From positions 6,116,001-6,180,000 of the forward strand of contig NC_083522.1 of NCBI RefSeq assembly GCF_032362555.1: a DNA stretch of 64,000 nucleotides, given 5' to 3'. The notes under the pieces were generated by a model. The model was not told the origin of the DNA. It saw only the letters and a list, made by a program, of their open reading frames with translations, and ran no database searches. The DNA is from Amyelois transitella (taxonomy: Eukaryota; Arthropoda; Insecta; Lepidoptera; Pyralidae). This document shows, piece after piece, positions 34,626 to 45,811 of the stretch. Within the stretch, counting starts at the first letter, position 1. Every line of letters begins with the position of its first letter. The translations under genes were made by a program, and so were the position numbers.

Positions 34626-37600
34626 CTAGCTAGATCCGAACTCTTGTTTGATGCTTTTTCCAAATACTTTAAAACCTTCGTAAAACTGTGGCAGTACATT
34701 TTTGAGTAATCTTGCTGGGAACGTAAATTCATATCCATCAGTCAATTCCATAGTATAGGAGTAAGGGACGCCAACTGCGCCAAAAGCGAAATCATCGCTG
34801 CCTCCAGCCGCCGGATACCACTTTCCAGCGCTTAAAACCGTTAAAGGTTTCCCTCCTGCCTTCTGCACCGCATTCGACACAGATCTCGCTAAGGAGTCTA
34901 GTTTCCTCCACTGTTTTGGTAAGAAATCGCCAGTGTAACCCCATGGGTATACAAGGAAATTGCCGTAAGAGTGTAAAGAAACGTACAGCTTCATTCGATC
35001 GGCATTTTTCATCATGATATTACGGACAATCTGAGTCTCGGGCTCGGAGAATGGTTTAGGTCCTGCGTAGGTCTCGCCGTCGCAAGGATTAGTGGAGACG
35101 CCACTGACGGCCCACTTAAAGCCATAATTTCTGTTTCCATCGACGCCATAACATGAGTTAACGGTTTGTGACCTTGTTTTCCTCCACAGTCGATGCTGAA
35201 ATTTATAAGAAAAATGACCATAGCATTTTTAGCAATTAAGATAACGAACGTGCATGCATACGTGCATGTTAAATGCATGCGTGAGTAGAAATTGATTAAA
35301 GATATAAATTAATGCCTAGACGTTTTCAATCTAAGTACTTCGAGTATTACCTACCTCTTATATTTGAAAAGAAAAGCTTTGTTGATTTTTATGATATGGT
35401 TAAAAATCTGAATCTATTGAACAATATATGACTACAATACTTACAGCTGCGCTAGAGCGCGTGAACTCGTAGCCGTCAGGATTGACAACCGGCAGTATGT
35501 ACCAGTCGACTCCGTCTAGAACATTCTGACGCACGTCAGGATCACTGGACAGCCGGTGTATAAGGTACAGGGCCATGGCCGGTGCTACCCATTCTCTTGC
35601 GTGTATACCTGGCAAGATTTATGGTTAATTAGCATCTCCTGTTCTTCAAATCACGTATGTCTTGACGAAAGATCAGTTCAAAAGTACATTAAACCTATAA
35701 GCTTGCATGAAGAGTGATGAAGGTGGCTGTAGCGAAAGAAGTATGCAGAGATCATGGCAATTCGAAAAATGTGGCCCACTCTCTTCTACTCTTTCGGCAA
35801 ATAGGGATGACTTTATATTTGTATGTATCTCCCCAGTATTTATTTCCAACTGCAGTCATATTTCTTTGATTTGATTTCATCCCTGTTACATCCTTTTGAG
35901 ACAAGCCGTGGGTTCGTCTTAGAACATTATCCTGGAGTGGGAAGCGACTGGTAACTGGTGGTAGAGAAACTTTATTTGCTTGGATGTGTCCCCACATCGC
36001 AGCATTAAACATAAATGCATACCGTAAAAAACTGATGAAGATGACCACACTGGGACCTAGGTACCCCGGAATGCGCTTTTAAATCAAAAACCCTTACTAT
36101 TCAATCGACGCCGAAACAGTAGCCTATATTTCTTCTAAAATCATACCTGCATCAATAAAGATGATGGGGTTTTGAGCCTCTGGGTTAGCAGATATCTTGA
36201 CCAGCTTTATCCTTCGTCCTTCGTAGCTTCTTCCGACGTCTTCCACCTGCACCAGGTCTGGTCTCCGTCTGGCTACCGTCTCTTGAAACTCCAAAATCTA
36301 TGTATATAAATACGCATATACTAATTTTGCAGAACTAATTAACAGTTATTTATACAAATAAATTAAAACTATAATTTATAAAATAACATTGTCCGATAAC
36401 AAAAAAATAATCTGTGTTATTTGTTGCGTATATATCTAGTGTTTTATATGTAGTAGGTACTTTCTTGGTGATGTCAGCTCTCAAAATCCGGAATTAATGC
36501 CTTTTTTTATGTAAAATTAAGATTCTAGTTTAGAGGTCAACATCTTTAGCGCTTTTTATCGGATTTTTTTATTTCGTGCGCTTATCAGATACAGTTGGCA
36601 ATACTGGACGTGACTTTCATCTCATATCGTGACTCCGATAACCAAGTTATCAAACTCCTACATTATCCATAGATAATGTAGGAGTTTGATATCTCATAAG
36701 ATATGAAGTGGAGTTGAGTTAAGTATTCTAAAGTGATGTTTCAAATAAAAAATACTCACTGATGGATAAGAGTTGTACTCAAAAAGGTGGAAAGACTTCT
36801 GGTAACGTCTTCTAGCTGTACGTACTGTACGATTGAGTTCGTCAGATTCGGGAGGACCCAGTTCTTGAAAACTTCTATAAGATAAAAAATGTATGTTGAT
36901 CTTATGCTACTGGTGGTCGTGGACAAAGCGATGACTAATAAAGATACATTCCATATTCACATTTTTTATTTAAAACTTCGCACAACATAATCTTAGTCTT
37001 ACATACATACACATAGTCACGTCTATATCCCTTGCGGGGTAGACAGCTGTATAGCTTAATGATGGAATTGAGAGAGAATGCTAGCCCATCGCCTACAAGA
37101 AAAATCCCAACGTCCCCGGAAATACATATATTTTCTGCACGTCGTATATTCATACAACTTACCTGCCATAGTTCTCTTGTTTTACTTCAAATCCTAGCTT
37201 GTTTTCTTCTGCATAAGACCTCGTGTAGTTTACACGACTTGGTGGAACAAGCAAATCTACAGTGTCATTTAGTCCTCTGCTATTTTTTAGTATCTCTATG
37301 CCCGTAGCATTTATAGCATTTGCAACCAATACTTGTTCATCGTTGTAAGGGTTGATTTTTATAAGAGTATAGCTAAAAATAAAACAATTTCAAAATCAAA
37401 TATAATTAATTTTATTATTTGCGTAATATTTTTTTCATTAACTACATTTTCGTTTAGCATAAAAATTAATCTTTCATGTAGTAGTTGCTCGTTGATGTTA
37501 AATATTTCACTTTAAAAAATACTAATTAAAATTGGGTATTGTTTTTTTTTTTTCAAATAATCACGTATTGTTAAAATTTATTTTGACTAAACTGAACACG

Positions 37601-40600
37601 CATTGAAGCAAATTTAAATACAATAAATTGTCATTTTCGTAATTTTATTCGTAATAAATTTTACTTTATTCAGGGTAAAAAAACTTACTTATTATAATCT
37701 TGATTTCCATTGCAGATTTCCAATAGTAGTAAAATACCTGTAAATTGAAACAATGAGCTTAGCTCTAAAGTAGTCTAGGTGGCAACAGTTATCTGAACTT
37801 CATCATTAATTGGACATTTGATCAGCTTAACATGGGCAATTACGAAGACCTATATAGCCTTTGTCAAAGTACTAATTTGGAGAAACCTCATTTGACATAC
37901 TGTCACAGAAATTTGAGTAGAAATTATCAATATGCACTTCATGTTTATAATATTCAATATTGATAACCAAAATACTGGTTTCATTCATTCATTCATATAA
38001 TTACGTCTATATCCCTTGCGGGGTAGGCAGAGCCAGTAGTTTTGAAAGACTGTCAGGCCACGTTCAGCAATTAGGCTTAATGATAGAATTGAGATTCAAC
38101 TAGTGACAGGTTGCTAGCCCTTGGCCTAAAAGAAGAATCCCAAGTTTATATGCCTATCCTTTAGCCGCAATTTAACGACTTCATGAGAAAGAGATTGAGT
38201 GGTCCTATTCTTTTTTATATTAGTGCCGGCAAATTTCATGGAAAGAAACACTGATTCAGGATGCGAATATTCAGTACTTATATCGTTAATGTCATGTTTT
38301 GAGGATAATTTCTTGTTAAATAAATAGCGTGCAATGATTGATATATATTATATTAAATACTAAAATTTATTACATTATTATGAAAATATTTTCATTTAAA
38401 AATAGTGATTGCTTAACCTTGTTAGCAACATAAATTGCCTTGTAGAACACATTCCAATATTTATAAATTGTCGACAGAAATAAAAAATACCATGAACATG
38501 TCTCTTATGTTAATAGAAAAACTGCAAAAACAAAGCAGTAATGTTTTGACAATGGCTTACTTATATGACAACACGTGAACTGTATTTCGTGGAAATATTT
38601 GAAAGTCTATTTGTAAACTGTAAACGAAATGAGTTTTTGAGATAATTTTATTCAAAAGTTTACCAAACTTGATTCTTTGGTAGTTCATTAGTAAATGGAG
38701 AAGGGAGAGGAACAACCCTAGTCTAACATGTATTTTCTTAAAAGGAGTCTGCAATTATTTGTAAGTACTATAATATTTTCTTTAAGTAATTTTAAGATCA
38801 ATAAAAAAGGATTCTTCCCGTGTCTCCTTCAAAGTTACTTCTTGTTATATTTGCCATTAACTCCTTCTATGTATTAAGTTGCCTGCTTAAACTACTGTGC
38901 TATGTTATATGGTAAATATCGCAGGTAATGTATTAACATACATAAATTATCCCTCTTTCCCGGATTGGTAGGTAGAGACTACATTTCCACTTGCCACATC
39001 CCTGCATGCATCTTTCGTTTTATCCACATTCATGACTCACTCTCACTTCCTTCATGCAAGCCGGTTTTGGGTACTCCTGACCTGACCTATATGTATATAC
39101 AGTTTTGCATTTGAAGTCAGAAACGGATGTGTTTTCTATCTTTTCTAAATTTTGGCCATCGTATCTCCTTCTTCTTGCGTCAGTCCCGATCACATCCTTA
39201 TCTTTTTGGAGTGGAACCCGGGATTCATATTTACGACCATAATCCTGGATTGAGTGAGTGAGAGAGTGAAGGGTTTTACGACAGGGGAACCTAACTCATT
39301 TTGGATCAGGGTTACACCTTAAGTTGCCTGATTGTGGTAGCATTGAACCTGTGCTCCCACACGTAAAATTTGCTTATTTTACCCAGGCACCTTAACCGTT
39401 CTACCACCGACGCTCTTTTTTATTTTAAAACTGTATCTATATTTATGAAAGTTATTAGTCATCCAATTAAATAAATAATTTGGTTGGACTTGGAACGATT
39501 CTTTAATTTGCGGCGACATTTGGACCCGCCATGGCTTCGCATAATTGAGTGCTCTTTGCTGGAAGCTGTAGGGCTTCATCGAACCAATTTCTTAGCAATT
39601 GATGTCATCAGACGACGCTGTAATCGGCCCAATGAAAGATCATTTTAATTTGATAATAATTTAGAAAAGCGTTGGTGATTCGTACCAGGTTTGAGGTTCC
39701 GTAAAATATATTGATTGAAATACTATTCTTTATCTTATTATATGTTCTTAAAAATGTTTTTGTATATAGGAGGCCATTATGAAATTGATCAATAATTAAT
39801 TCTTTGAATCAAATGGACTGACATTTTGAATGTTTTATTATCTAACTACAAACGTAAATATAACCCTAAGGACCTTTTTTATTTTACGTTTTCATCTATC
39901 TAATGAAGTGTTAAAAATTTAAGTTGGGTAAGTATGATATACAAAAACCTTTAATTCAGTAATTATTTAAGATTAGCGTAACTTCGATGTTTGAAAAACT
40001 TTTTTCACTAAATCTGCCCTTGTGCTATCGATGTCTAGACGCAAATTTCTTTACAAGCACTTCAATAAATATTCTTTTGGGCATAAAATTTGGAAGACAT
40101 CAATCAAGTTACACACACAATTACAGAATTTTAATTACATCACTGAAATTAAATTTTTACTATTTACATGTAAACTTTACCTCTCAAAATATAAAGAAAA
40201 GACCCCTAAATTTGAAACGTTTTCATATTAACTGCAAGTTAATTGCAAAGCTTAATATCTCTTTGACTGGAAATTAGCCACTTTTACAGCTTCATTTGAT
40301 TTTTCCCATACATTTGATAAAAAATTTATTAAAAGCTCCACTCAATAAGTAATTCGTAATATTTTTATTAATTTCTAATTTGTGTCTTCTTAAAAAGCAA
40401 TCAGATTGTATTTGTTATTTTTGTAGCGAGTCCTGTGTAGTTCTGTAATGTACAAGTACGTGTAATCTAAATTTTTTTAAATATGAAAATATGTTTTTTT
40501 TAGTTTTTTAAACTATGGACAACTATAATTTTAATTCTCTCCTCGAGTATCCATATATTTTCATTTTAATAATAATTCAAGAACCATTAGGCCCTTCAGC

Positions 40601-40820
40601 TTATATTTTATTTACAACCTGATGAAGTGGTGAAAGATCCAATTCAAAAATCCAGATCACTTTAAATAAACTTAAATCCAAGTTATCGTGCACTACCATT
40701 ACTAATGCCTTAAAATTCAATTTATTTTCCGTTCATTTTTGTCTAGATACCAAATTATTTTACAACAAAAACATAATTAAAAATAATCTCACCACACACT
40801 AACACAGACCGACGCGCCAT
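34626..40820 (-). CDS. Secreted zinc procarboxypeptidase (M14A), carboxypeptidase B-like specificity
   Basis: Seven exons join in frame (1287 nt, 428 residues): 40820-40793, 37737-37689, 37372-37163, 36874-36760, 36297-36147, 35608-35445, 35195-34626. The start at 40820 gives a signal peptide (residues 1-20, 'MARRSVLVC' then 'ILLLLEIC'). Residues ~25-115 form the inhibitory propeptide ('VDLLVPPSRVNY'), followed by a trypsin-type activation site 'TARRRYQ' (115-121). The mature domain carries zinc ligands His187 and Glu190 ('HAREW') and His314 ('SLHSYG'), substrate residues in 'RLWRKTR' (241-247) and Asn260-Arg261 ('GNRNYGF'), Tyr366, and catalytic Glu389. Cys254/Cys277 match the family disulfide. 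The S1' position after 'GGS' is Asp (373/374), as in carboxypeptidase B, so it should trim C-terminal Lys/Arg. It is likely a digestive gut-lumen enzyme acting after trypsin; that role is inference. Confidence 0.93.
36648..36691. repeat. Perfect hairpin, 20-bp arms, 4-nt loop, in an intron
   Basis: 36648-36667 is the exact reverse complement of 36672-36691 ('GATAATGTAGGAGTTTGATA'), with loop CATA. It sits in the fourth intron (36298-36759) of the intact carboxypeptidase gene, about 70 bases from the exon-3 donor. Confidence 0.9.
37000..37113 (-). repeat. SINE copy with internal deletion and TATG tail
   Basis: 'TACATACATACACATAGTCA', 'CCCTTGCGGGGTAGACAG', then a jump to 'CTTAATGATGGAATTGAG' and 'GCTAGCCCATCGCCTACAAG'. 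Part of the centre is missing. It lies in the third intron of the intact carboxypeptidase gene. Confidence 0.8.
37981..38235 (-). repeat. SINE copy, near full length
   Basis: Begins with an altered (CATT)n tail, then 'ACGTCTATATCCCTTGCGGG', 'GCAGAGCCAGTAG', 'AGTGACAGGTTGCTAGCCC', 'GAGTGGTCCTATTC' and 'GTGCCGGCA'. It lies in the first intron (37738-40792) of the intact carboxypeptidase gene. Confidence 0.85.
38937..39090 (-). repeat. RTE LINE 3'-end fragment
   Basis: 'ACATACATAAATTATCCCTC', 'CCACTTGCCACATCCCTGCA', 'TTCATGCAAGCCGGTTTTGG', 'GTACTCCTGACCTGACC' repeat in order the last ~140 bp of the RTE copy at 59932-61222. Same strand; lies within the first intron of the carboxypeptidase gene. 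Confidence 0.75.
39165..39410 (-). repeat. Inverted interspersed repeat fragment
   Basis: 'CTTCTTCTTGCGTCAGTCCC' and 'ATAATCCTGGATTGAGTGAG' parallel the inverted repeat at 27315-27420. 'TTACACCTTAAGTTGCCTGA' and 'CGTTCTACCACCGACGCTC' continue it. Possibly a composite SINE; class unknown. Confidence 0.35.
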
Positions 40821-41060
40821 AACAAACAATTACAAAAATTCTTATTGGAGAGTGATATAATCTTGTAATAACTAAAAATTAATTTATCGTATAAACGTAA
40901 GATTGCGCGCGCGCAGGAGATGTCACGAAACGCGCGCACTTTTTAAAAGTTAACCGCGCACTGGCAGGTATTCTCGAGATCGAGTTCATCCAGGCCAGAG
41001 CATTAACGGTACTCCGCCACCCTACACACAAGGACGACGAAAGAAACACGTTTATTATGC
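40821..41060 (-). promoter_or_regulatory. Upstream region of the intact carboxypeptidase gene
   Basis: The 240 bases upstream of the ATG contain an AT-rich stretch with 'GATTATATCACTCTCC' (possible TATA/initiator region) about 30-50 bases before the ATG. Further out is a CpG-rich segment with alternating 'GCGCGCGC' and 'AACGCGCGCAC'. No promoter can be proven by eye. Confidence 0.3.
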
Positions 41061-41683
41061 CATATTTTATGTCACGAGACCGTTAGCACTTTCTCGGTGG
41101 CTGCTGTTTTCCTGATAATTTTTTTAAGCCAATAACAATGAATATCTTTTTTTTTAATGTCAAAAGAGTAAATTTTTTAAATAGATAGCGACAATAAATC
41201 ATATAAAAGTCATAAAATTTTTACATTCTATTTATTTATTATTATTAGAATAGCAAACGTCAAATTTTATTTCAAAAGTTGTTCCGTAAATTGAGTGGTT
41301 AATTTTGATAAACACTTACATCTTATATTTAACGGGAATGACACAGGCAGATCTGCGAAGTTTTATGTAAATTGAACTCGTCCGAATGTGGCTCGTGTCG
41401 TGCGTCATCATAATCAAAACATTTGCGGATACCGCAATTAAGAATAGACTTTAAAAAGGCGAATCAAAATATGGTCAAATAACAGCAGCGTGTGTTTTTT
41501 CTATTTTGTATCTTATTTACAAAAGTTTTTGCCTATATCTATATCGAGCTACCCTAACGTTCATAACAATCGCAACGGTAAAGAACATACTTCTTGCGAA
41601 CCCAATGGTATTGTTAAAAATGCTTTTAACATTACGTTCTTCAAAACTATATGGACCAGATTGTATTTTATACATTTATTTTT

Positions 41684-41740
41684 ACATACATTTATCCCTG
41701 ACGGGGTAAACAGAGCCAACAATATTGAAAATACTCCATT
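41684..41740 (-). repeat. SINE 3'-terminal fragment
   Basis: 'TACATACATTTATCCCTGAC' then 'GGGGTAAACAGAGCCAACAA': the TATG tail plus the last 40 bases of the SINE, inverted. Confidence 0.7.
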
Positions 41741-43050
41741 TTTTTCCAACTTATGCACTCGAATCTCTTTATAAAATATGTATTTATAGATAAACATTGA
41801 CTGGGCTTCTGGATTTCCGAAGGATTTCTTAAAATTTCTTTTGGAGTAATGCCTCAAGAAAACCTAGTCCATCAATGAAGTAATCAAGATCATCGAGTTT
41901 AATGAACTACGCCGACATTGATGGAGCAGCACCGGTGTCGCCCACGCATGGTAACGGAACGACATTGTACGCAGATAACTGCTTTTTTTACCTTCTTGTA
42001 TAGTACAATTAAAAAAACAGCTATATGTTATTGTTGCTTTAGTCACTGATATCTAAGCTACATACATTCAACCATATGATGACGACAATAGTTATGATGG
42101 GTAATTTTTGTTTTTGTGTTTATTAATTTAGTTTTTCGACAACTAAACATTGGTGAAATAATCGCCTCAATAAACAATAAACTGCTTGCCATATAACGAA
42201 GTACATAACACATTATTGGGCGAGTCCAAAACGCCTCTTATGTATGACGTCACACCTTAGTTTCTTGTCTGTGTCATGAACCTTATTTGTTTGACAGCTA
42301 CCTTAATTATTATTGCGTTTATGGATATATTGTCTTAATAAAAGATTTCTTTTTCACTGATCACATATTTATTTTTAAATTATTTTGCGTTTTTTAAATG
42401 AACTTTCCCATCGTATTTTGATGAATATATTACATTTATCGCGTTGAAATTAAAACTAAATATTCACCTAATTACGTGTACCTATTCAGTCATAATATTA
42501 ACAAAACTTGAACCCTTGGCTCAAAATGTTCATTTCCTATTCGGTTCTGTAAATAGTATACCTAAATCCAAATATATTGAATAAAAGTGAGCAATCGTGC
42601 GTGACTAAATTAACTCAACACATAGTCATGATCTTGTTCCCAATAAATGCCATTTTTAGCATCGATAACAATGCACTTTCTTCACTCTTTTATATGTACA
42701 GCCGCAAGCCACAAAACGTGGTTGACACACTTACCCAGTGCATTTATTTGTCTAATAATTCGATATGTTTAAGTTACATTGATGTCTTGCATGGAAAGGA
42801 CCATTATAAGTCAAGGTAAAACGTGTAATGTATACTGAATAAAGCATGTTTATTGCAGACTTATGTACAACGTACGTTATGACAGTAATCGGTGACCCAA
42901 TGTTGTAGACAGGGAAAGTTCTATCGACACATTTTCCTTTTGTATTTATTTAACTTTGTTATTAAACAGTTATACGAGTATGCTCGCTTCATAGCTTGTA
43001 ATATTTTTGACAAACAATCAGTTAATTTTATCTGTAGATATAAAATATGC
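41741..43050. other. Non-coding sequence, no gene seen
   Basis: AT-rich. The open frames at 42577-42819 and 42892-43233 have no recognisable domain, and the second one runs into a SINE. Confidence 0.35.
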
Positions 43051-43324
43051 GATGTGGTTCCAGGCACCAATAAAAAAAAGAATAGGACCACTCCTTCTCT
43101 TTGCCATGGATGTCGTAAAAGGCGATTAATGGCTTATACATTTGAAATTCTTCTTTTAGTCGATAGGCTAGCTAGCCAGGTAGCTACCTGTCACTATTTG
43201 AATCTCAATTCTATCATCAAGCCAAAAAGCTGAATGTGGCATATGCCTCTTTTCAAGACTGTTGGCTCTGTCTACCCCGCAAGGGATATAGACGTGACTA
43301 TTTTTATTTATGAATGAATAAATA
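43051..43324 (+). repeat. SINE copy, full length, degraded tail
   Basis: From 'GATGTGGTTCCAGGCACC' through 'AATAGGACCACTCC', 'CCATGGATGTCGTAAAAGG', 'CTACCTGTCACTATTTGAAT' and 'GTTGGCTCTGTCTACCCCGC' to a tail that reads ATTTATGAATGAATAA instead of (TATG)n. Confidence 0.85.
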
Positions 43325-43495
43325 GGACGACTATATCAATAAACGCACAGCCAAACCAAGGAATGGATTCCGCAGTAATTTTCTTCCGCAAAACGAAAAT
43401 CCAATGGAAATCTTTTCCCAGTCAATGTATATCCATAAATACAAATATTATAAGGAGAAGAGATTCGATAAACTAATAAAATACACCGACAATTC

Positions 43496-43501
43496 TTTAT
43501 T
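43496..43501 (-). terminator. Polyadenylation signal overlapping the stop of the upstream paralogue
   Basis: On the - strand the end reads AAGAAATAAATAAAG: the TAA stop is embedded in AATAAA-type signals, implying a very short 3' UTR. Confidence 0.5.
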
Positions 43502-45811
43502 TATTTCTTTTGACCATCGCCTCCATCTTTCCTATGATGTATAAATTGGAATACAGTATCGATGACTCTCTGCCACACGGCAGTGAGCGCGGCGCTTGCC
43601 ACGTAACCATCATACGGCTGCATTACAAATTCTAAAGCATATGGTATTCCGAAAACCTGCAACCAAAAATAATGTTAGTTTTTCACCATTATGCTGTCTA
43701 AAAGTGGCCTTTGCGCCAATGTCCCATCATCAAAAAAAATTAAAAGAAAAATATGTGCCCATTACTTTCATCCCGTGCAGATTTTAAAAGTTACATACAT
43801 ACATACATATGGTCACGTCTATATCCCTTGCGGGGTCGTGAAAAGACTCAATGGCCACGTTCAGCTATTTGACCTAATAATAGACTTGAGATTCAAATAG
43901 TGACAGGTTGCTAGCCCATCGCCTAAAAAATAATCCCAAGTTGGTAAGCCTATACCTTAGTCGCCTTTTACGACATCCATGGGAAAGCGATGGAGTGGTC
44001 CTATTCTTTTTTGTATTGGTGCCGGGAGCCACGGAAATTTTCTGTGAGACAACCAGTCAGTCTCTGAATCTCAATTTCATTATTGGACCTTCCAACTGTG
44101 CGTGACCTTGTAGTGACTGGCTCTGTCTACCCCGTTAAATATAAAGCCATCACACGTATATTTAAAATAGGTACTTACAGTGGACGCGTAATCGACGCTA
44201 CTTCCAGTTACCTTCCCATACCAATGGTACAGCGTATCTGTGGTCACAGTCATCCTTTGAAAACTCGCATTTCTCATGGCGTCATCGATTTCACCTTTCA
44301 TATCGATGTATTTATCATCGTCTGTTTGAGCTTCGGTGTAGCCTTTAGGATATAAGACTGCATCACCCTACAATCAAAGTATGAATTCAGTTGATGGCCT
44401 ATTTAGCTTGGTGGTTGGTAGGTATTAATGCTTCTGCATCACATGTCCCAGTGTGATAGGTCACAATAGAAAATAAACTTGTAGTGATTAGCCCAAATGA
44501 GTGTGAGTCTTGAAAGTTCATTATTATTTATAGTATCGCTAAATTAGTATCCCATAACACAAGTCTATAACTATCTTTGGGGTTTTACTTTATTAACTAT
44601 CCCTTGCGTTAGCAATGAAAAGAATGACTGACTGACAGACAACACAGACAGATTTGTCTTATCTCGACTTAAGCAACAAGTGATACCTACCTAACAATTT
44701 AGTTAAAAAATAATATAACAAAATACAGTATATCACAAACCTTATACGTCATGCTCGAATACGTGCCAGCGTGAACATTAATGTACGCTATTATCTTGTG
44801 ACCGAATCGGTGGAAAATATCCCTGATGGCCTTCGTCTCCGGCTCAGAGAAAGCCATTGGTCCAGGGTAGTTGCGGCTGCAAGCCCCAACCGGTGTCGTC
44901 CCACCCCAGGCTACGTCAAAGTTCCGATCGAGGGCAACACCGTGGCACATATTTTGTGGCGAAAAATTCTTGTTCCAATTAACCTAAACAGAAAGTATGT
45001 TATTATTAACATCCTGAAATATTGTACGGGTTTGGTCTCAGCTAATTTATAAATTCATACAGAGTGTACCAAATTTAACCCAGTCCATTAAAGCCCATTT
45101 TTGCCCTGACACAAGGACTGGAATCCTTTTGATTTTGACATTTGGCCGATCTCATTCTATTCAACCTCAAATAATAAATAAGTTTGTTTGTTTGTTGTCT
45201 CTTCACGCGTTATCTATATAAATAAGAGTCTGGACAAGGATATAGGGTATTTTCTATCCCGGTAAAAACTAAAGATCCCGGTAGAATTTGCGAAAAACCT
45301 GTATTCTTTGGTAAGTGGCGCTAAATTCGCTCGGGCTAAAGTTTATAAGATAAAATATACTTATTCCATCGCAGTTTTGGTTGCTTTGTTTCAAACTAAT
45401 GGCAAATCTTTCACAGCTATTCATATTATTAATTCCTTTGTAAAAGATACTTACTTCAGTAACTGAAAATCCATCAGGGTTAGCCATTGGAATCAAATAT
45501 ATATCAAAAATATCTAAATGACAGATATAGTAGTGCAGCAGTTGCAAAAACTCGTCTCGTTTAGACAAACAAGGCACTTCTTTTATACTTTTTGTGGAAA
45601 GGCCGTGGACAATAAATATTATTTGCTTTTCTGGCACATCGTCCATGTACTTGTTATCATCAGCTCTGAAATATTTCGTTATGACACTTTTGGTTTCCGC
45701 CATCTTGAGCATTACTATGTCATTGTATTCAAATGTACGGCCGATTACTTCAACCGTTATGTTGGTTTCTTTGCCAACTTCTTGCGCTATGTCTTCCATT
45801 GTCTTTTTGAT
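43501..45811 (-). CDS. M14 carboxypeptidase-like pseudoenzyme, upstream paralogue
   Basis: Four exons in transcript order, all phase 0 with GT/AG borders: 45811-45455, 44983-44741, 44367-44179, 43656-43501; 248 residues plus stop. They cover the M14 fold from 'IKKTMEDIAQEVGKE' to 'QFIHHRKDGGDGQKK'. The HxxE zinc loop is replaced by 'IVHGLSTKSIKEVP', so the first His and the Glu are lost. The third ligand His ('NVHAGTYS'), Arg145-equivalent ('LDRNFDVAW') and both disulfide cysteines remain. The 'RLWRKTR' box is 'VNWNKNFSP'. A Glu occurs in 'GIPYALEF' but two residues early for the catalytic base. Clean frames favour a retained non-catalytic protein. 5' exons are uncertain; a short exon at about 45887-45928 ending 'CSDEW' could splice onto 45811. 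Confidence 0.75.
43794..44034 (-). repeat. SINE copy, near full length, with (TATG)n tail
   Basis: 'CATACATACATACATATGGT', 'CACGTCTATATCCCTTGCGG', 'GTTCAGCTATTTGACC', 'AGTGACAGGTTGCTAGCCCA', 'GATGGAGTGGTCCTATTC', 'GGTGCCGGGAGCCACGG'. It lies in the 43657-44178 intron of the pseudoenzyme gene. A 40-bp + strand scrap ('GGCTCTGTCTACCCCGTTA') follows near 44118. Confidence 0.88.

Noticed and set aside
32928..40820. Alternative splicing of the signal/propeptide exons of the intact gene onto the exons of the 29916 pseudoenzyme
   Set aside because: Phases are compatible, but this follows from homology alone; the intact gene has its own polyadenylation signal in between and no sequence evidence supports read-through.
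43794..44034. CRISPR-like or satellite interpretation of the repeated SINE segments
   Set aside because: Copies are dispersed, in both orientations and of variable length with TATG tails; there is no regular spacer structure.
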